Below are positions 27,267-34,240 of a stretch of 64,000 bases of DNA, piece after piece. Position 1 is the stretch's first letter. The number at the start of each line of letters is the position of its first letter. The notes below the pieces were generated by a model. The model made no database searches, was not told where the DNA came from, and saw nothing but the letters and a program-made list of their open reading frames with translations. The translations under genes were made by a program, and so were the position numbers. The DNA lies in assembly GCF_010548305.1 (NCBI RefSeq), contig NZ_JAAGLV010000006.1:62001-126000 (forward strand), written 5' to 3'. The DNA is from Streptomyces sp. SID13031. Its GTDB lineage: Bacteria; Actinomycetota; Actinomycetes; Propionibacteriales; Kribbellaceae.

Positions 27267-28521
27267 GTGCACGGAGCAGCAGCGGTTGGGTCTGGCGAAC
27301 GGCGTCATGTGTGGACCAGCGATTCAGCACCCGTACCAGATTGCGTAGATCGGCCCTGATCGTCGCCGAGTCGACCCGGATCGCGTCGTCGAGCGTCGCG
27401 CGGACGACGAGACAGGCCTGATCCACCTCGCCCGCCTGTCCGTACGCCAACGCCTGGCGGATCCCGAAGCGGGCCCGGGCCCTGCGGCTGGCAGGCGGTA
27501 TCGACGCCAGATGCTGTTCGAGGATCGCCGCTGCCTCGGCGGGCAGGCCGAGGTCGAACAGCGACCAGCCCAGTGCGAGGCGCAGCTCGTCCGCCCCGCT
27601 GGACGAACCCAGCATCGGCGCCGACGACGGAGGCTCGGCGGCAGCGGCCGCGAACAGCTCGGCGGCTCGATCCAACGCCCGCCGGCACGCTGCGGCATCT
27701 CCGGCGAGAGCATGTCCTTGCGCTTCGCAGCGGGCGGCCAGCCCGCGCACCCGCGGGCTGATTCGGGTGTCGAGCTGGGCGCGGCCGGCCAGCTCGATCG
27801 TGCTGATCGCATCGTGCCGGTACAGCGCGACCTCGGCCCGGCGTACCAGGGCATAGCCGGCGATCTGCGGGTCGAGGCTCTCCGTGCCCAATCGGACGGC
27901 CTGTGCCGTCCACCAGCTCGCCGCCCGGTCGTCCCCCGCCTCTTGACTCATCCATCCGGCGTACTCGGCCGCGCGGGACGCCAGCAGCAATAGCTCGATC
28001 CGGGCGGACCCGGTTGCTTCAGCTGCCAGAGCACGCAGTGTCTGGAGATGAGCGATCACCGGTCCGAGCACCAGCGCCGGGCTGACTGCCATGCCGAGAG
28101 CCCGATACTGGTCGAAGCTCACTCGCAGGGCAGCGATCACCTGCTCGTCGGCGACCTGTCCGGCGCCGGTGATCGCGGTGAAGATCGCCGGACCGGAAGC
28201 GGGGAACCTGTCGCCCTGGTCGAATCGCAGCCCGCCACTCGCTGTCAGCCCCAGCAACCAGGTCTCCCCCGCCGTCTCGCCTTCTCCAGCCGGATCCTGC
28301 GTCCGCGCCGGCTGGTCTTCGGCGACCAACCCGGCCAGGACGCCGCCAGTCTCCAGGGCGGCGTCGCAGAGCTTCGCCATCGTGAGGCTGGGCGACTTGT
28401 GGTCGTTCTCGAGCTTGCTCAGATAGCTCTTGTGGTAGTTGACGCGTCGCGCGAGTTCGCCCATCGAGAGCCCGGCGGCGATCCGGCAGGCGCGCAACTG
28501 GGCGCCGAAAGACTCCGGCAC
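27244..28521 (-). CDS. XRE-family regulator with C-terminal TPR-like repeats
   Basis: 425 residues. The N-terminal helix-turn-helix (FGAQLRACRIAAGLSMGELARRV, here cited in pieces: LRACRIAAGLSMGELA and YHKSYLSKLENDHKSPS) is a clear XRE type; the remaining ~330 residues are all-helical TPR-like repeats, typical of regulators that sense a small molecule or peptide. GTG 28521 was chosen because GGAGG lies five bases upstream; an in-frame ATG nine codons earlier (28548) is the alternative. It overlaps the SARP gene's end by 23 bases on the opposite strand. The next gene upstream on the same strand encodes a small secreted peptide, separated by a strong terminator. Confidence 0.85.
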   Translation of the reverse strand: MPESFGAQLRACRIAAGLSMGELARRVNYHKSYLSKLENDHKSPSLTMAKLCDAALETGGVLAGLVAEDQPARTQDPAGEGETAGETWLLGLTASGGLRFDQGDRFPASGPAIFTAITGAGQVADEQVIAALRVSFDQYRALGMAVSPALVLGPVIAHLQTLRALAAEATGSARIELLLLASRAAEYAGWMSQEAGDDRAASWWTAQAVRLGTESLDPQIAGYALVRRAEVALYRHDAISTIELAGRAQLDTRISPRVRGLAARCEAQGHALAGDAAACRRALDRAAELFAAAAAEPPSSAPMLGSSSGADELRLALGWSLFDLGLPAEAAAILEQHLASIPPASRRARARFGIRQALAYGQAGEVDQACLVVRATLDDAIRVDSATIRADLRNLVRVLNRWSTHDAVRQTQPLLLRALSSQAGE

Positions 28522-28602
28522 GGACACCTCCAGTAGGCGCGACCTCATCCGGTGATCGAGTAGACCACGGCCGGAGGGATCACAACAGGCGCCGACGAGG
28601 AA

Positions 28603-28633
28603 GGGTCCTGGGTGGACGTTCCACCCAGGACCC
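28603..28633 (-). terminator. Strong terminator between peptide gene and XRE-TPR gene
   Basis: A perfect 14-bp stem (arms 28603-28616 and 28620-28633, core GGTCCTGGGTGGA) with a three-base loop. It is placed 21 bases after the peptide stop, so peptide transcripts would normally end before the regulator gene. The flanks (GGAAGG and TTCC on the minus strand) extend the pairing imperfectly. Confidence 0.8.
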
Positions 28634-28653
28634 TCCTTCCCGCTGGTGAGTTC

Positions 28654-28827
28654 TCAGCCGACCCAGCCGTGGCTGTCCGTCGGCGGCGGGGGCGGCGGGG
28701 GCGGCACCTGGCCGGTACCGCCGTCCGCGACGGCGATCGACCCGGTGGCGGCGGCGCCGATTCCGATGACCACGGCGACGGCGACCGCGGCGAGGGCGTT
28801 CCGGGCCATGCTGCGTACTGCGATCAT
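28654..28827 (-). CDS. 57-residue secreted peptide precursor
   Basis: ATG 28827 is preceded by GGAGG at six bases. The product has a basic N-terminus (MIAVRSMARNALA), a hydrophobic signal core (AAVAVAVVIGIGAAATGS) and an exported tail of about 20 residues: GGTGQV, a run of eight prolines, then TDSHGWVG at the C-terminus. It has no cysteine, so it is not a lipoprotein or classic bacteriocin. The proximity to a TPR-type XRE regulator suggests a signalling peptide, but this is inference. The leader can hide the ribosome binding site (see the hairpin entry). No homologue is known to me. Confidence 0.7.
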   Translation of the reverse strand: MIAVRSMARNALAAVAVAVVIGIGAAATGSIAVADGGTGQVPPPPPPPPTDSHGWVG

Positions 28828-28834
28828 GACAATC

Positions 28835-28886
28835 CTCCAAGTATTTCATTCGGCTTCCGCGAATTTGGTTTCGCGAATACTTGGAG
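28835..28886 (-). promoter_or_regulatory. Leader hairpin masking the peptide gene's Shine-Dalgarno sequence
   Basis: On the minus strand the leader begins CTCCAAGTATT (28886-28876) and, just before the start codon, carries the exact complement AATACTTGGAG (28845-28835), which contains the ribosome binding site GGAGG (28838-28834). Between them CGCGAA/TTCGCG (28875-28870 with 28863-28858) forms an inner stem. The fold would occlude translation initiation. As DNA, the same inverted repeat could be an operator for the neighbouring regulator; the two readings are not exclusive. Confidence 0.65.
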
Positions 28887-28946
28887 TTTGTGGTCGACGC
28901 CTTTCCCGGACTAGCTGGTGACTGTTTCCCAACAATCAGGAAACGG

Positions 28947-29525
28947 TCAACGGTAAATGTCGAGAATTCCATTCACCCGGGCCGACAGAACCGCGAACGC
29001 GCTGCCGGCATGCGGCATCTGCCCGGCCCGGACCATGGCCAGCACCCGGTCGAACGGGAACCAGCGCACCTCCAGGTCCGCCTCCCCCGGCTCCAACTCC
29101 GGCTTGCCCTGGGTCAGCTCGCCGGCCACGAAGACGTGTTCGCGGTGATTCGTCAAGGAGTCCGCGCCGTTGATCACCCCCAGCAGGCGCAGGCGCGCCG
29201 CGGAGAGTCCCGTCTCCTCGCGCAGTTCACGCCGCGCTGCAACTTCCGGACTCGCGTCAGCTGCCTCGATCCGCCCAGTCGGCAGCCGCCACTGCGCCTG
29301 CCCGTGGGGATAGATCCACTGCCGGGTCACCGCCACCATGGCGTCCTCGTCGACGGCCAGCACCGTCGCCGACCCCGGTACGACGACGTGGTCGTACCGA
29401 CCCCTGGAACCTTGCGGGAGCACCGTTTCGTCGCAGCGCAACTCGAGCCACCGCGATCGATAAAGAATTCTCGTGGACAACGTCACCCATTGCGTCCGGC
29501 CTGATTGCGCTGCGTCATTTTTCAT
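28947..29525 (-). CDS. Nudix hydrolase, ADP-sugar pyrophosphatase-like
   Basis: 192 residues. The Nudix signature is present in slightly altered form: GRIEAADASPEVAARRELREETGL, given here as GRIEAADASPE and RRELREETGL (about residues 84-107); the catalytic REEXXEE core is intact, while the glutamate usually found earlier in the box is shifted. Family members hydrolyse nucleoside diphosphates linked to another moiety, and the flanking WLELRCDETVLPQG and VVVPGSATVLAVDEDAMVAV strands match the ADP-ribose/ADP-sugar branch. ADP-ribose would be a product of an NAD-cleaving TIR, but the TIR gene is 7 kb away, so the link is conjecture. The start is weakly supported; GTG 12 codons later is an alternative. 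Confidence 0.83.
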   Translation of the reverse strand: MKNDAAQSGRTQWVTLSTRILYRSRWLELRCDETVLPQGSRGRYDHVVVPGSATVLAVDEDAMVAVTRQWIYPHGQAQWRLPTGRIEAADASPEVAARRELREETGLSAARLRLLGVINGADSLTNHREHVFVAGELTQGKPELEPGEADLEVRWFPFDRVLAMVRAGQMPHAGSAFAVLSARVNGILDIYR

Positions 29526-29675
29526 GCCGCCGAGTGAAGCACGAACAGCGACCGGATTCGCAGCCCCGGACGCATCGATGATCTATCCAGTTCCGGTCCA
29601 ACGGTGGCCACGACGATGGCTGCGAACGAGCCGTCGCCATGCGTCGGCGCCGGGGGGAAACCGAAAGGAAAGTAC

Positions 29676-30170
29676 ATGGAGTACATCGTCGGTATCGCCG
29701 TCATCGCCGCCTTGGTCGGCGGCGTGCTGTGGAACCACCGCACCAAGCAGGCTGCCTTCACGGGGGTCGGCTTCGAGGTGCCGCTGCCACCTGCCCAGGT
29801 AGCGGACGTCGTCAGCGCTGTCTACTGCCAGGGCGCCAAGGCGTCGGTGCGCAGCACCTTCTCCGGCGTCTCCGTCCGCCGCCAGGGGCCGACCGAGTTT
29901 CTCTTCGAGACGAAGCTCGGCGACACCGACTGGATCAAGATCACCGCGGCTGAGACCGGCAGCGCGGTGGAGGCCGAGACGACCTCGCTGCACATCGGGG
30001 GAACGTTGCTGTCCGACGACGGCTCGCCGATCTGGCGGTTGTCGAAAACGCTGACCGACCTCATTTACAAAGTGCTCGGGCTGGCGCCGTTCGCCGCCAG
30101 GATGAAGAGGTTCCAGAACGGCCTGGAGCGGAAAGTCGGCAACCACATTCATCGGCAGCTGCAGTCATGA
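29676..30170 (+). CDS. Small membrane-anchored protein, first gene of the OmpA operon
   Basis: 164 residues: one N-terminal transmembrane segment (YIVGIAVIAALVGGVLW) followed by a soluble domain of about 135 residues, probably cytoplasmic or extracytoplasmic, with alternating beta-strand pattern and a basic C-terminal helix (RMKRFQNGLERKVGNHIHRQ). No family recognised. The ATG follows AAGGA at seven bases; a 24-codon in-frame extension upstream has no ribosome binding site. The stop overlaps the OmpA gene start (ATGA). It heads a tightly packed set of five genes. Confidence 0.7.
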   Translation: MEYIVGIAVIAALVGGVLWNHRTKQAAFTGVGFEVPLPPAQVADVVSAVYCQGAKASVRSTFSGVSVRRQGPTEFLFETKLGDTDWIKITAAETGSAVEAETTSLHIGGTLLSDDGSPIWRLSKTLTDLIYKVLGLAPFAARMKRFQNGLERKVGNHIHRQLQS

Positions 30171-31345
30171 AAGCCAGGATGCCCAACTCCTACCGGATCG
30201 CGGGACTGGTCGCCATCGTGGCGGCCATCTCCGCGTTCCTGCTCCTTCGCGGCGGTGACGAGGACCCGCCGGAGCGCACCGTCGCCCTGATCGTCGGCCT
30301 GCACACCGGCGCGACCGGGCTGCTCGACGGAAAGGGCAACGCGATCCCCGAACTGACTGCGGCCCTCGACCAGTTCCTGCGCGGACCGGGGACGTTGACC
30401 GTGATCGCGAACGACGGTCGCCCGCACGCGGTACGGACGATCGAGCTCGGGTACGACGACGGTTCCGACCTACGTCGCCAGGACAAGGTCAACGCCAACA
30501 AGCGCCGACTGGAGGAAGCGCTGCGGGATGCGGAGCCGGTGGCCGAACAGGCTGACCCGACCGCCGCGCTCAAGCTGGCCGGTGACACCGTGCGAGGCAA
30601 GAAGAACCCCGCAGTAGTTGCCTTTGACAGCGGGCTGTCCACTACCGGGACGCTGCTGATGCAGCTCGGCGCGATCGACATCGGGACCGATGTGGCCGAT
30701 CTCGCGCGCCAGAGCAAGGCGACGCTGATCGGCTCTTTCCAGGGGATCGTCGTCGACTGGCACGGTCTTTGCTCGGTCGCCGATCCGCAACCCGCTTGCA
30801 ACGCCGGGGTTCAGCAGCAGCTCCAGAAGTACTATCGGCACCTGATCGAGGACGCGGGCGGCAAGGTCGAGTTCGACGACGCGCCGCTGGCCGGCGTCCC
30901 ACCGGCCGCGACCATGCCCGTGGTCGACGTCGTCCACTGGCGTGTTCCGAAGTTGCCGACCGCGACTCCGACGCCGACACCCTCTCCTCCGGCGCTCGTC
31001 GAGGTGCTCACCGAAGACCTGGTGCGATTCAAGCCCAACTCCGATGCGTATGCCGACGAGGACCGCGCAGAACTGGAGATCGCGGCTCTGGCCGGCCGGT
31101 TGCGGGCCTCGGCCTACCCCAAGATCTATGTGGCCGGTTGCACGGCCAAGGATCCTGAGTCGACCGAGCAGCAGATGATCGATCGCGGCCAGAGCCGAGC
31201 CGACACCATCGCCCGCGACCTGCAGGCTCACGACGTCACCACGCGGTTCACCACCAAGGGCCTCGGCTGGCAGTGCCCGGGGTACCGGCCCGGTGACGAC
31301 GACGCCAACCGCCGCGTGATCGTCTCGTCGGAGCCGGTCCGATGA
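30167..31345 (+). CDS. Membrane-anchored protein with C-terminal OmpA-like domain
   Basis: 392 residues. The N-terminal anchor (IAGLVAIVAAISAFLLLRGG) is followed by a globular extracytoplasmic domain (about 35-265), a Pro/Thr linker (PTATPTPTPSPP) and an OmpA-like peptidoglycan-binding domain at about 285-390: VRFKPNSDAYADEDRAEL, KIYVAGCTA, DRGQSRADTIARDLQ and DDDANRRVIVSS. The first domain has a Rossmann-like start (VALIVGLHTGATG) and a motif AVVAFDSGLSTTG. Binding to peptidoglycan is the expected role of the last domain. The start and stop both overlap neighbours by four bases (ATGA), implying coupled synthesis with the membrane proteins on either side. Confidence 0.82.
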   Translation: MKARMPNSYRIAGLVAIVAAISAFLLLRGGDEDPPERTVALIVGLHTGATGLLDGKGNAIPELTAALDQFLRGPGTLTVIANDGRPHAVRTIELGYDDGSDLRRQDKVNANKRRLEEALRDAEPVAEQADPTAALKLAGDTVRGKKNPAVVAFDSGLSTTGTLLMQLGAIDIGTDVADLARQSKATLIGSFQGIVVDWHGLCSVADPQPACNAGVQQQLQKYYRHLIEDAGGKVEFDDAPLAGVPPAATMPVVDVVHWRVPKLPTATPTPTPSPPALVEVLTEDLVRFKPNSDAYADEDRAELEIAALAGRLRASAYPKIYVAGCTAKDPESTEQQMIDRGQSRADTIARDLQAHDVTTRFTTKGLGWQCPGYRPGDDDANRRVIVSSEPVR

Positions 31346-32595
31346 GCACGCCCACCAGAACGCTCAACCTGGCCGGTGGCCCCGCGATGGAGGAGCCCGG
31401 TCCGCACTCACGCGCTGTCGACGCCGACCACCATCTCGGCCTTCAGGACGCCCGCTGCCACGACCAGGACTCGATCGATCCGTCCCAACCGCTCCGGCGG
31501 GAGTTGACGCTGGCTTTCGGCGTGATGATCCATCTACAGGCTTTGCTCAACACGCTGCTCGGCACCTTGATGATCCAGTACGACATCTGTAAGGACCTGC
31601 GCGCCGTCCAGGCCGGTGCGTCCGAGCAGATCCAGCAAGCCCGGCAAGCCTGGACACAGGCGGGCGCAACGCTCGGAACGGCCCTGGCGCAACTCGCTCC
31701 GGACCGGCCCGACCTGGTCGCCGACGCCCAGGAAGAGGCTGTGGCGCCGGAGTGGTCTCTGGAGGCCTTCCTCCGCGGCTGGCTGGCCATGACCGTGTTC
31801 GCCATCCTCGAGATCGTCACGAACTACCTCGCGATGCAGTACCTGCGCGACAACGAGGCAGCGACCTGGGTTCTGGCCGGGGCGACCACGGCGGCCATTC
31901 TGGGCGGCTGCTACTACATCGCCCAGTCCCGCAGCCGGTTGCGAACCTCGACGCTCGGCATCTGCGTCGCCGCGGTCGTGGTCGGAAGTGGAGTGCTGCG
32001 TTTCCGGTACGTGGTGGACGCCGTGAATCAGGGCTTGACCGAGAGCCAGCTTCCGAACCTGGACTGGGTGACCAAACTGGCCATCCTGGCGTTCGCGATC
32101 GGCCTTCCCGCCGCGTTCGGGCTGATCACCATCGCCAAGACCCGGCCGGAGCCAGGAGCGGCCGAGGCGATCGCAGACCAGGCCGCCGAAGAGCGGCAGG
32201 TCGGTGGCGTCCGGAGGCTCCAAGCCACCGCCGAACGCCGCAAAGCAGAGCTGCGGGCAGCGGTCGAGGCGGAGGCCGCTGCAGCTGACGCGTTGCGGAA
32301 CGGCGAGACTTCCTTGCGGATGCTCTGCGACCAGACCGACGCCGCCGTCATGGCGGAGTACGGTCGCCGGCTCGAACGGCTCGACGCCTACTTCCGGGGA
32401 CTGACGCTGGCCTCCGGTGACCCCGCCATGACGACGCGGCTCGACCGGCGGTACGCGAATGCGGTCGGGGTCCTCACCGAGCAACTCAGCTACGCGATCC
32501 AGGAAGCCCGCAAGCAGATCTCCACGGTTCGGGCCGAGCTGCTCGCCTTCCCAGCCGGTGAGTCGCTGCCGCGGGAGCGAACAGAGGCCTCCTGA
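31342..32595 (+). CDS. Multi-TM protein with cytoplasmic coiled-coil tail
   Basis: 417 residues. Hydrophobic segments lie near 55-80, 148-168, 173-196, 203-222 and 242-262; a helical region between the first two (ASEQIQQARQAWTQAG) and a long C-terminal helical/coiled-coil tail from about 275 (rich in Ala, Glu and Arg, for example ERRKAELRAAVEAEAAAAD) face the same side. The layout of a few membrane helices plus a long coiled-coil tail next to an OmpA-domain partner recalls MotA/MotB- or ZorA/ZorB-type assemblies, but no sequence match to those families is evident. ATGA overlap with the OmpA gene; its stop overlaps the next start (TGATG). Confidence 0.7.
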   Translation: MSTPTRTLNLAGGPAMEEPGPHSRAVDADHHLGLQDARCHDQDSIDPSQPLRRELTLAFGVMIHLQALLNTLLGTLMIQYDICKDLRAVQAGASEQIQQARQAWTQAGATLGTALAQLAPDRPDLVADAQEEAVAPEWSLEAFLRGWLAMTVFAILEIVTNYLAMQYLRDNEAATWVLAGATTAAILGGCYYIAQSRSRLRTSTLGICVAAVVVGSGVLRFRYVVDAVNQGLTESQLPNLDWVTKLAILAFAIGLPAAFGLITIAKTRPEPGAAEAIADQAAEERQVGGVRRLQATAERRKAELRAAVEAEAAAADALRNGETSLRMLCDQTDAAVMAEYGRRLERLDAYFRGLTLASGDPAMTTRLDRRYANAVGVLTEQLSYAIQEARKQISTVRAELLAFPAGESLPRERTEAS

Positions 32596-32798
32596 TGCGG
32601 CAGATCTGGCGTTGGTTCTGGCCGAGCCGCCGGGATGCCCCGGCGTCGCCTTCCCCATCGACGGCTCCTTGCCCGTCCTGCGAGGGCACGTTGACCGCCT
32701 GCGTGGCCTGTCAGGGTGACTGGCGCACCAGCCTCTGCCCGAGGTGTGCGATCGGTCTGTTGTGTGACACCTGCGGTATTCATCACTGGATCGCTTGA
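32595..32798 (+). CDS. 67-residue zinc-ribbon-like microprotein
   Basis: Very small protein with four cysteine pairs: CPSC, CVAC, CPRC and CDTC, ending GIHHWIA. The spacing suggests two zinc sites in a double-ribbon fold. The N-terminus is aromatic and basic (RQIWRWFWPSRR), possibly membrane-interacting. Start and upstream stop overlap (TGATG), so it is translationally coupled to the multi-TM protein gene. No family recognised. Confidence 0.7.
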   Translation: MRQIWRWFWPSRRDAPASPSPSTAPCPSCEGTLTACVACQGDWRTSLCPRCAIGLLCDTCGIHHWIA

Positions 32799-32813
32799 GA
32801 GGGACGAACCACG

Positions 32814-33497
32814 ATGCTGATTCCCAGCTCGACCCGCTCCATCCTGCTTCCCAAGGCGCCACCGTTCGCCCGCCGTCGTGGACTGCGTTGCGCAATCGCG
32901 AACCTGGTGGCCCAGATCCGCGGCGCGCGCGACCTCAACCAGCCCTTCGGGGAGAACGGCCTGCAGCCCGCGGTTTCTGCCTGGCACCGGCAGGCCGACC
33001 AGGTCGCCGCCCAGATCGACGATGCGCTGTGCTCACGTCTGGAGGAGCTGGACCGCCGCTCCGCGGAGCTCTTCGGTCTGGCGAACCACCGGGTCTCGAG
33101 CATCGCCGAGCTCGACGCCACCCTCCAAGAGTCGGCCGCCTCCGCCATCGACGAGGGAACCGTGGCTGCCAGTGACAATCGCAGGATGATGCGCTCGGCC
33201 CGGGCCACGATCGAGGCCGAGCGCAGCAATCTCGCCAACGCCGCCAAAGAGTTGCGCCAGCTGGCGCAGACCAGGCAGCACCTCCGCGAGGCCGCGCGCG
33301 ACCTCGCGGACTCCTGGTCGAGCCGCTGCGACGAGCTCGGCGCCTTCCACCGCCGCGGCTTCCACTTCCGCGCCGCCCGGGCGAAGGTCAGCTCCACCCC
33401 CGACGCCCCTCCGCTGCCCAGCCACCGCAACCGCTACGAATGGGTCGACGCCTCGGATCAGACTGCCAGCACCGATCAGTGGCCACCGCAGCCTTGA
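32814..33497 (+). CDS. Helical coiled-coil protein, last gene of the OmpA operon
   Basis: 227 residues, almost entirely helical: repeated heptad-like stretches such as LEELDRRSAELFGLANH and ERSNLANAAKELRQLAQTRQ, with a disordered Pro/Ser-rich tail. No signal peptide or membrane segment, so cytosolic. The start is 15 bases after the preceding stop. It could form a cytoplasmic scaffold with the coiled-coil tail of the multi-TM protein. No family recognised. It converges on the next gene, whose stop lies 52 bases away. Confidence 0.68.
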   Translation: MLIPSSTRSILLPKAPPFARRRGLRCAIANLVAQIRGARDLNQPFGENGLQPAVSAWHRQADQVAAQIDDALCSRLEELDRRSAELFGLANHRVSSIAELDATLQESAASAIDEGTVAASDNRRMMRSARATIEAERSNLANAAKELRQLAQTRQHLREAARDLADSWSSRCDELGAFHRRGFHFRAARAKVSSTPDAPPLPSHRNRYEWVDASDQTASTDQWPPQP

Positions 33498-33549
33498 CCC
33501 GGCACCCTGACCTCCACCGCTCCCGCGCCGTACCGCTTGCGCAACTCGT

Positions 33550-34224
33550 TCAATGATCTGCCGGCTCTGGGACGATTTTGTAGTTCGGGGGGTTGAGGGT
33601 GCCCCAGGGGGTGGTTCTTGCGTGGGGTGGGAGGGGGGCTGTGGCGGGCATCGGGCCGATTAGGCAGGCGTTGCACCAGAAGTAGGCGGTGCCGTGGTCG
33701 GCGCAGGGGTCGCGGACTTCGAATTCCAGGCGTAGGCGGTGCTCGCCGCAAGCTGGGCATGGCTGGGTCGGTACGGACTGGGGGTCGTGGTGCGCCACCA
33801 TGTAGGCGTCGATCCAGCGCTCGTACGGGGTTCCGCCTGAGCACAGGCGGGTCAGGACCCGCCAGACGGCCCACAGGTCATCCGCTCGGTCCAGCTCTCC
33901 GGCGTACTCGTCTGCTTTGTCGACGGCCTCCTGCAGCATGATCAGCAACAGGTCCGCGCGATCGCGGACGATTCCCTGCGGCAAGGTGACATCCACCGAC
34001 AGACGCCGGTCCTGCGTGTGCAGCCCGCCGACCCGCACTCGGGGGATTTCGACCGGCCCTCGGAATCGCACCACCAGGCGGAGCTCGGGGACCAGCCCGT
34101 ACTCCGCGGCCTCCGCCCGCGCCTGTAGCTCGGCTATCTCTTCCTGCCAGCCCGCGGCGACATCCACCAGTGAGAGCACACCCTCACCGGTGGACATCGC
34201 CTCGGTCGGCCATCGAACACTCAT
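33550..34224 (-). CDS. Unknown protein with C-terminal zinc-ribbon motif
   Basis: 224 residues. A helical N-terminus (AAGWQEEIAELQARAEAAEYG) precedes a beta-rich middle and a C-terminal metal site, CPACGEHRLRLEF, C at ADHG context and CNAC, resembling a zinc ribbon with a disordered basic/Pro-rich tail. No family recognised. No signal peptide. It converges on the OmpA operon and is 16 bases downstream of nothing coding; the next gene upstream on its strand is the divergent-side LamG gene end at 34241. The ORF start at 34224 lacks an evident ribosome binding site, so the true start may be the internal ATG at codon 10. Confidence 0.6.
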   Translation of the reverse strand: MSVRWPTEAMSTGEGVLSLVDVAAGWQEEIAELQARAEAAEYGLVPELRLVVRFRGPVEIPRVRVGGLHTQDRRLSVDVTLPQGIVRDRADLLLIMLQEAVDKADEYAGELDRADDLWAVWRVLTRLCSGGTPYERWIDAYMVAHHDPQSVPTQPCPACGEHRLRLEFEVRDPCADHGTAYFWCNACLIGPMPATAPLPPHARTTPWGTLNPPNYKIVPEPADH

Positions 34225-34240
34225 CGGACCATAAGAGGTG

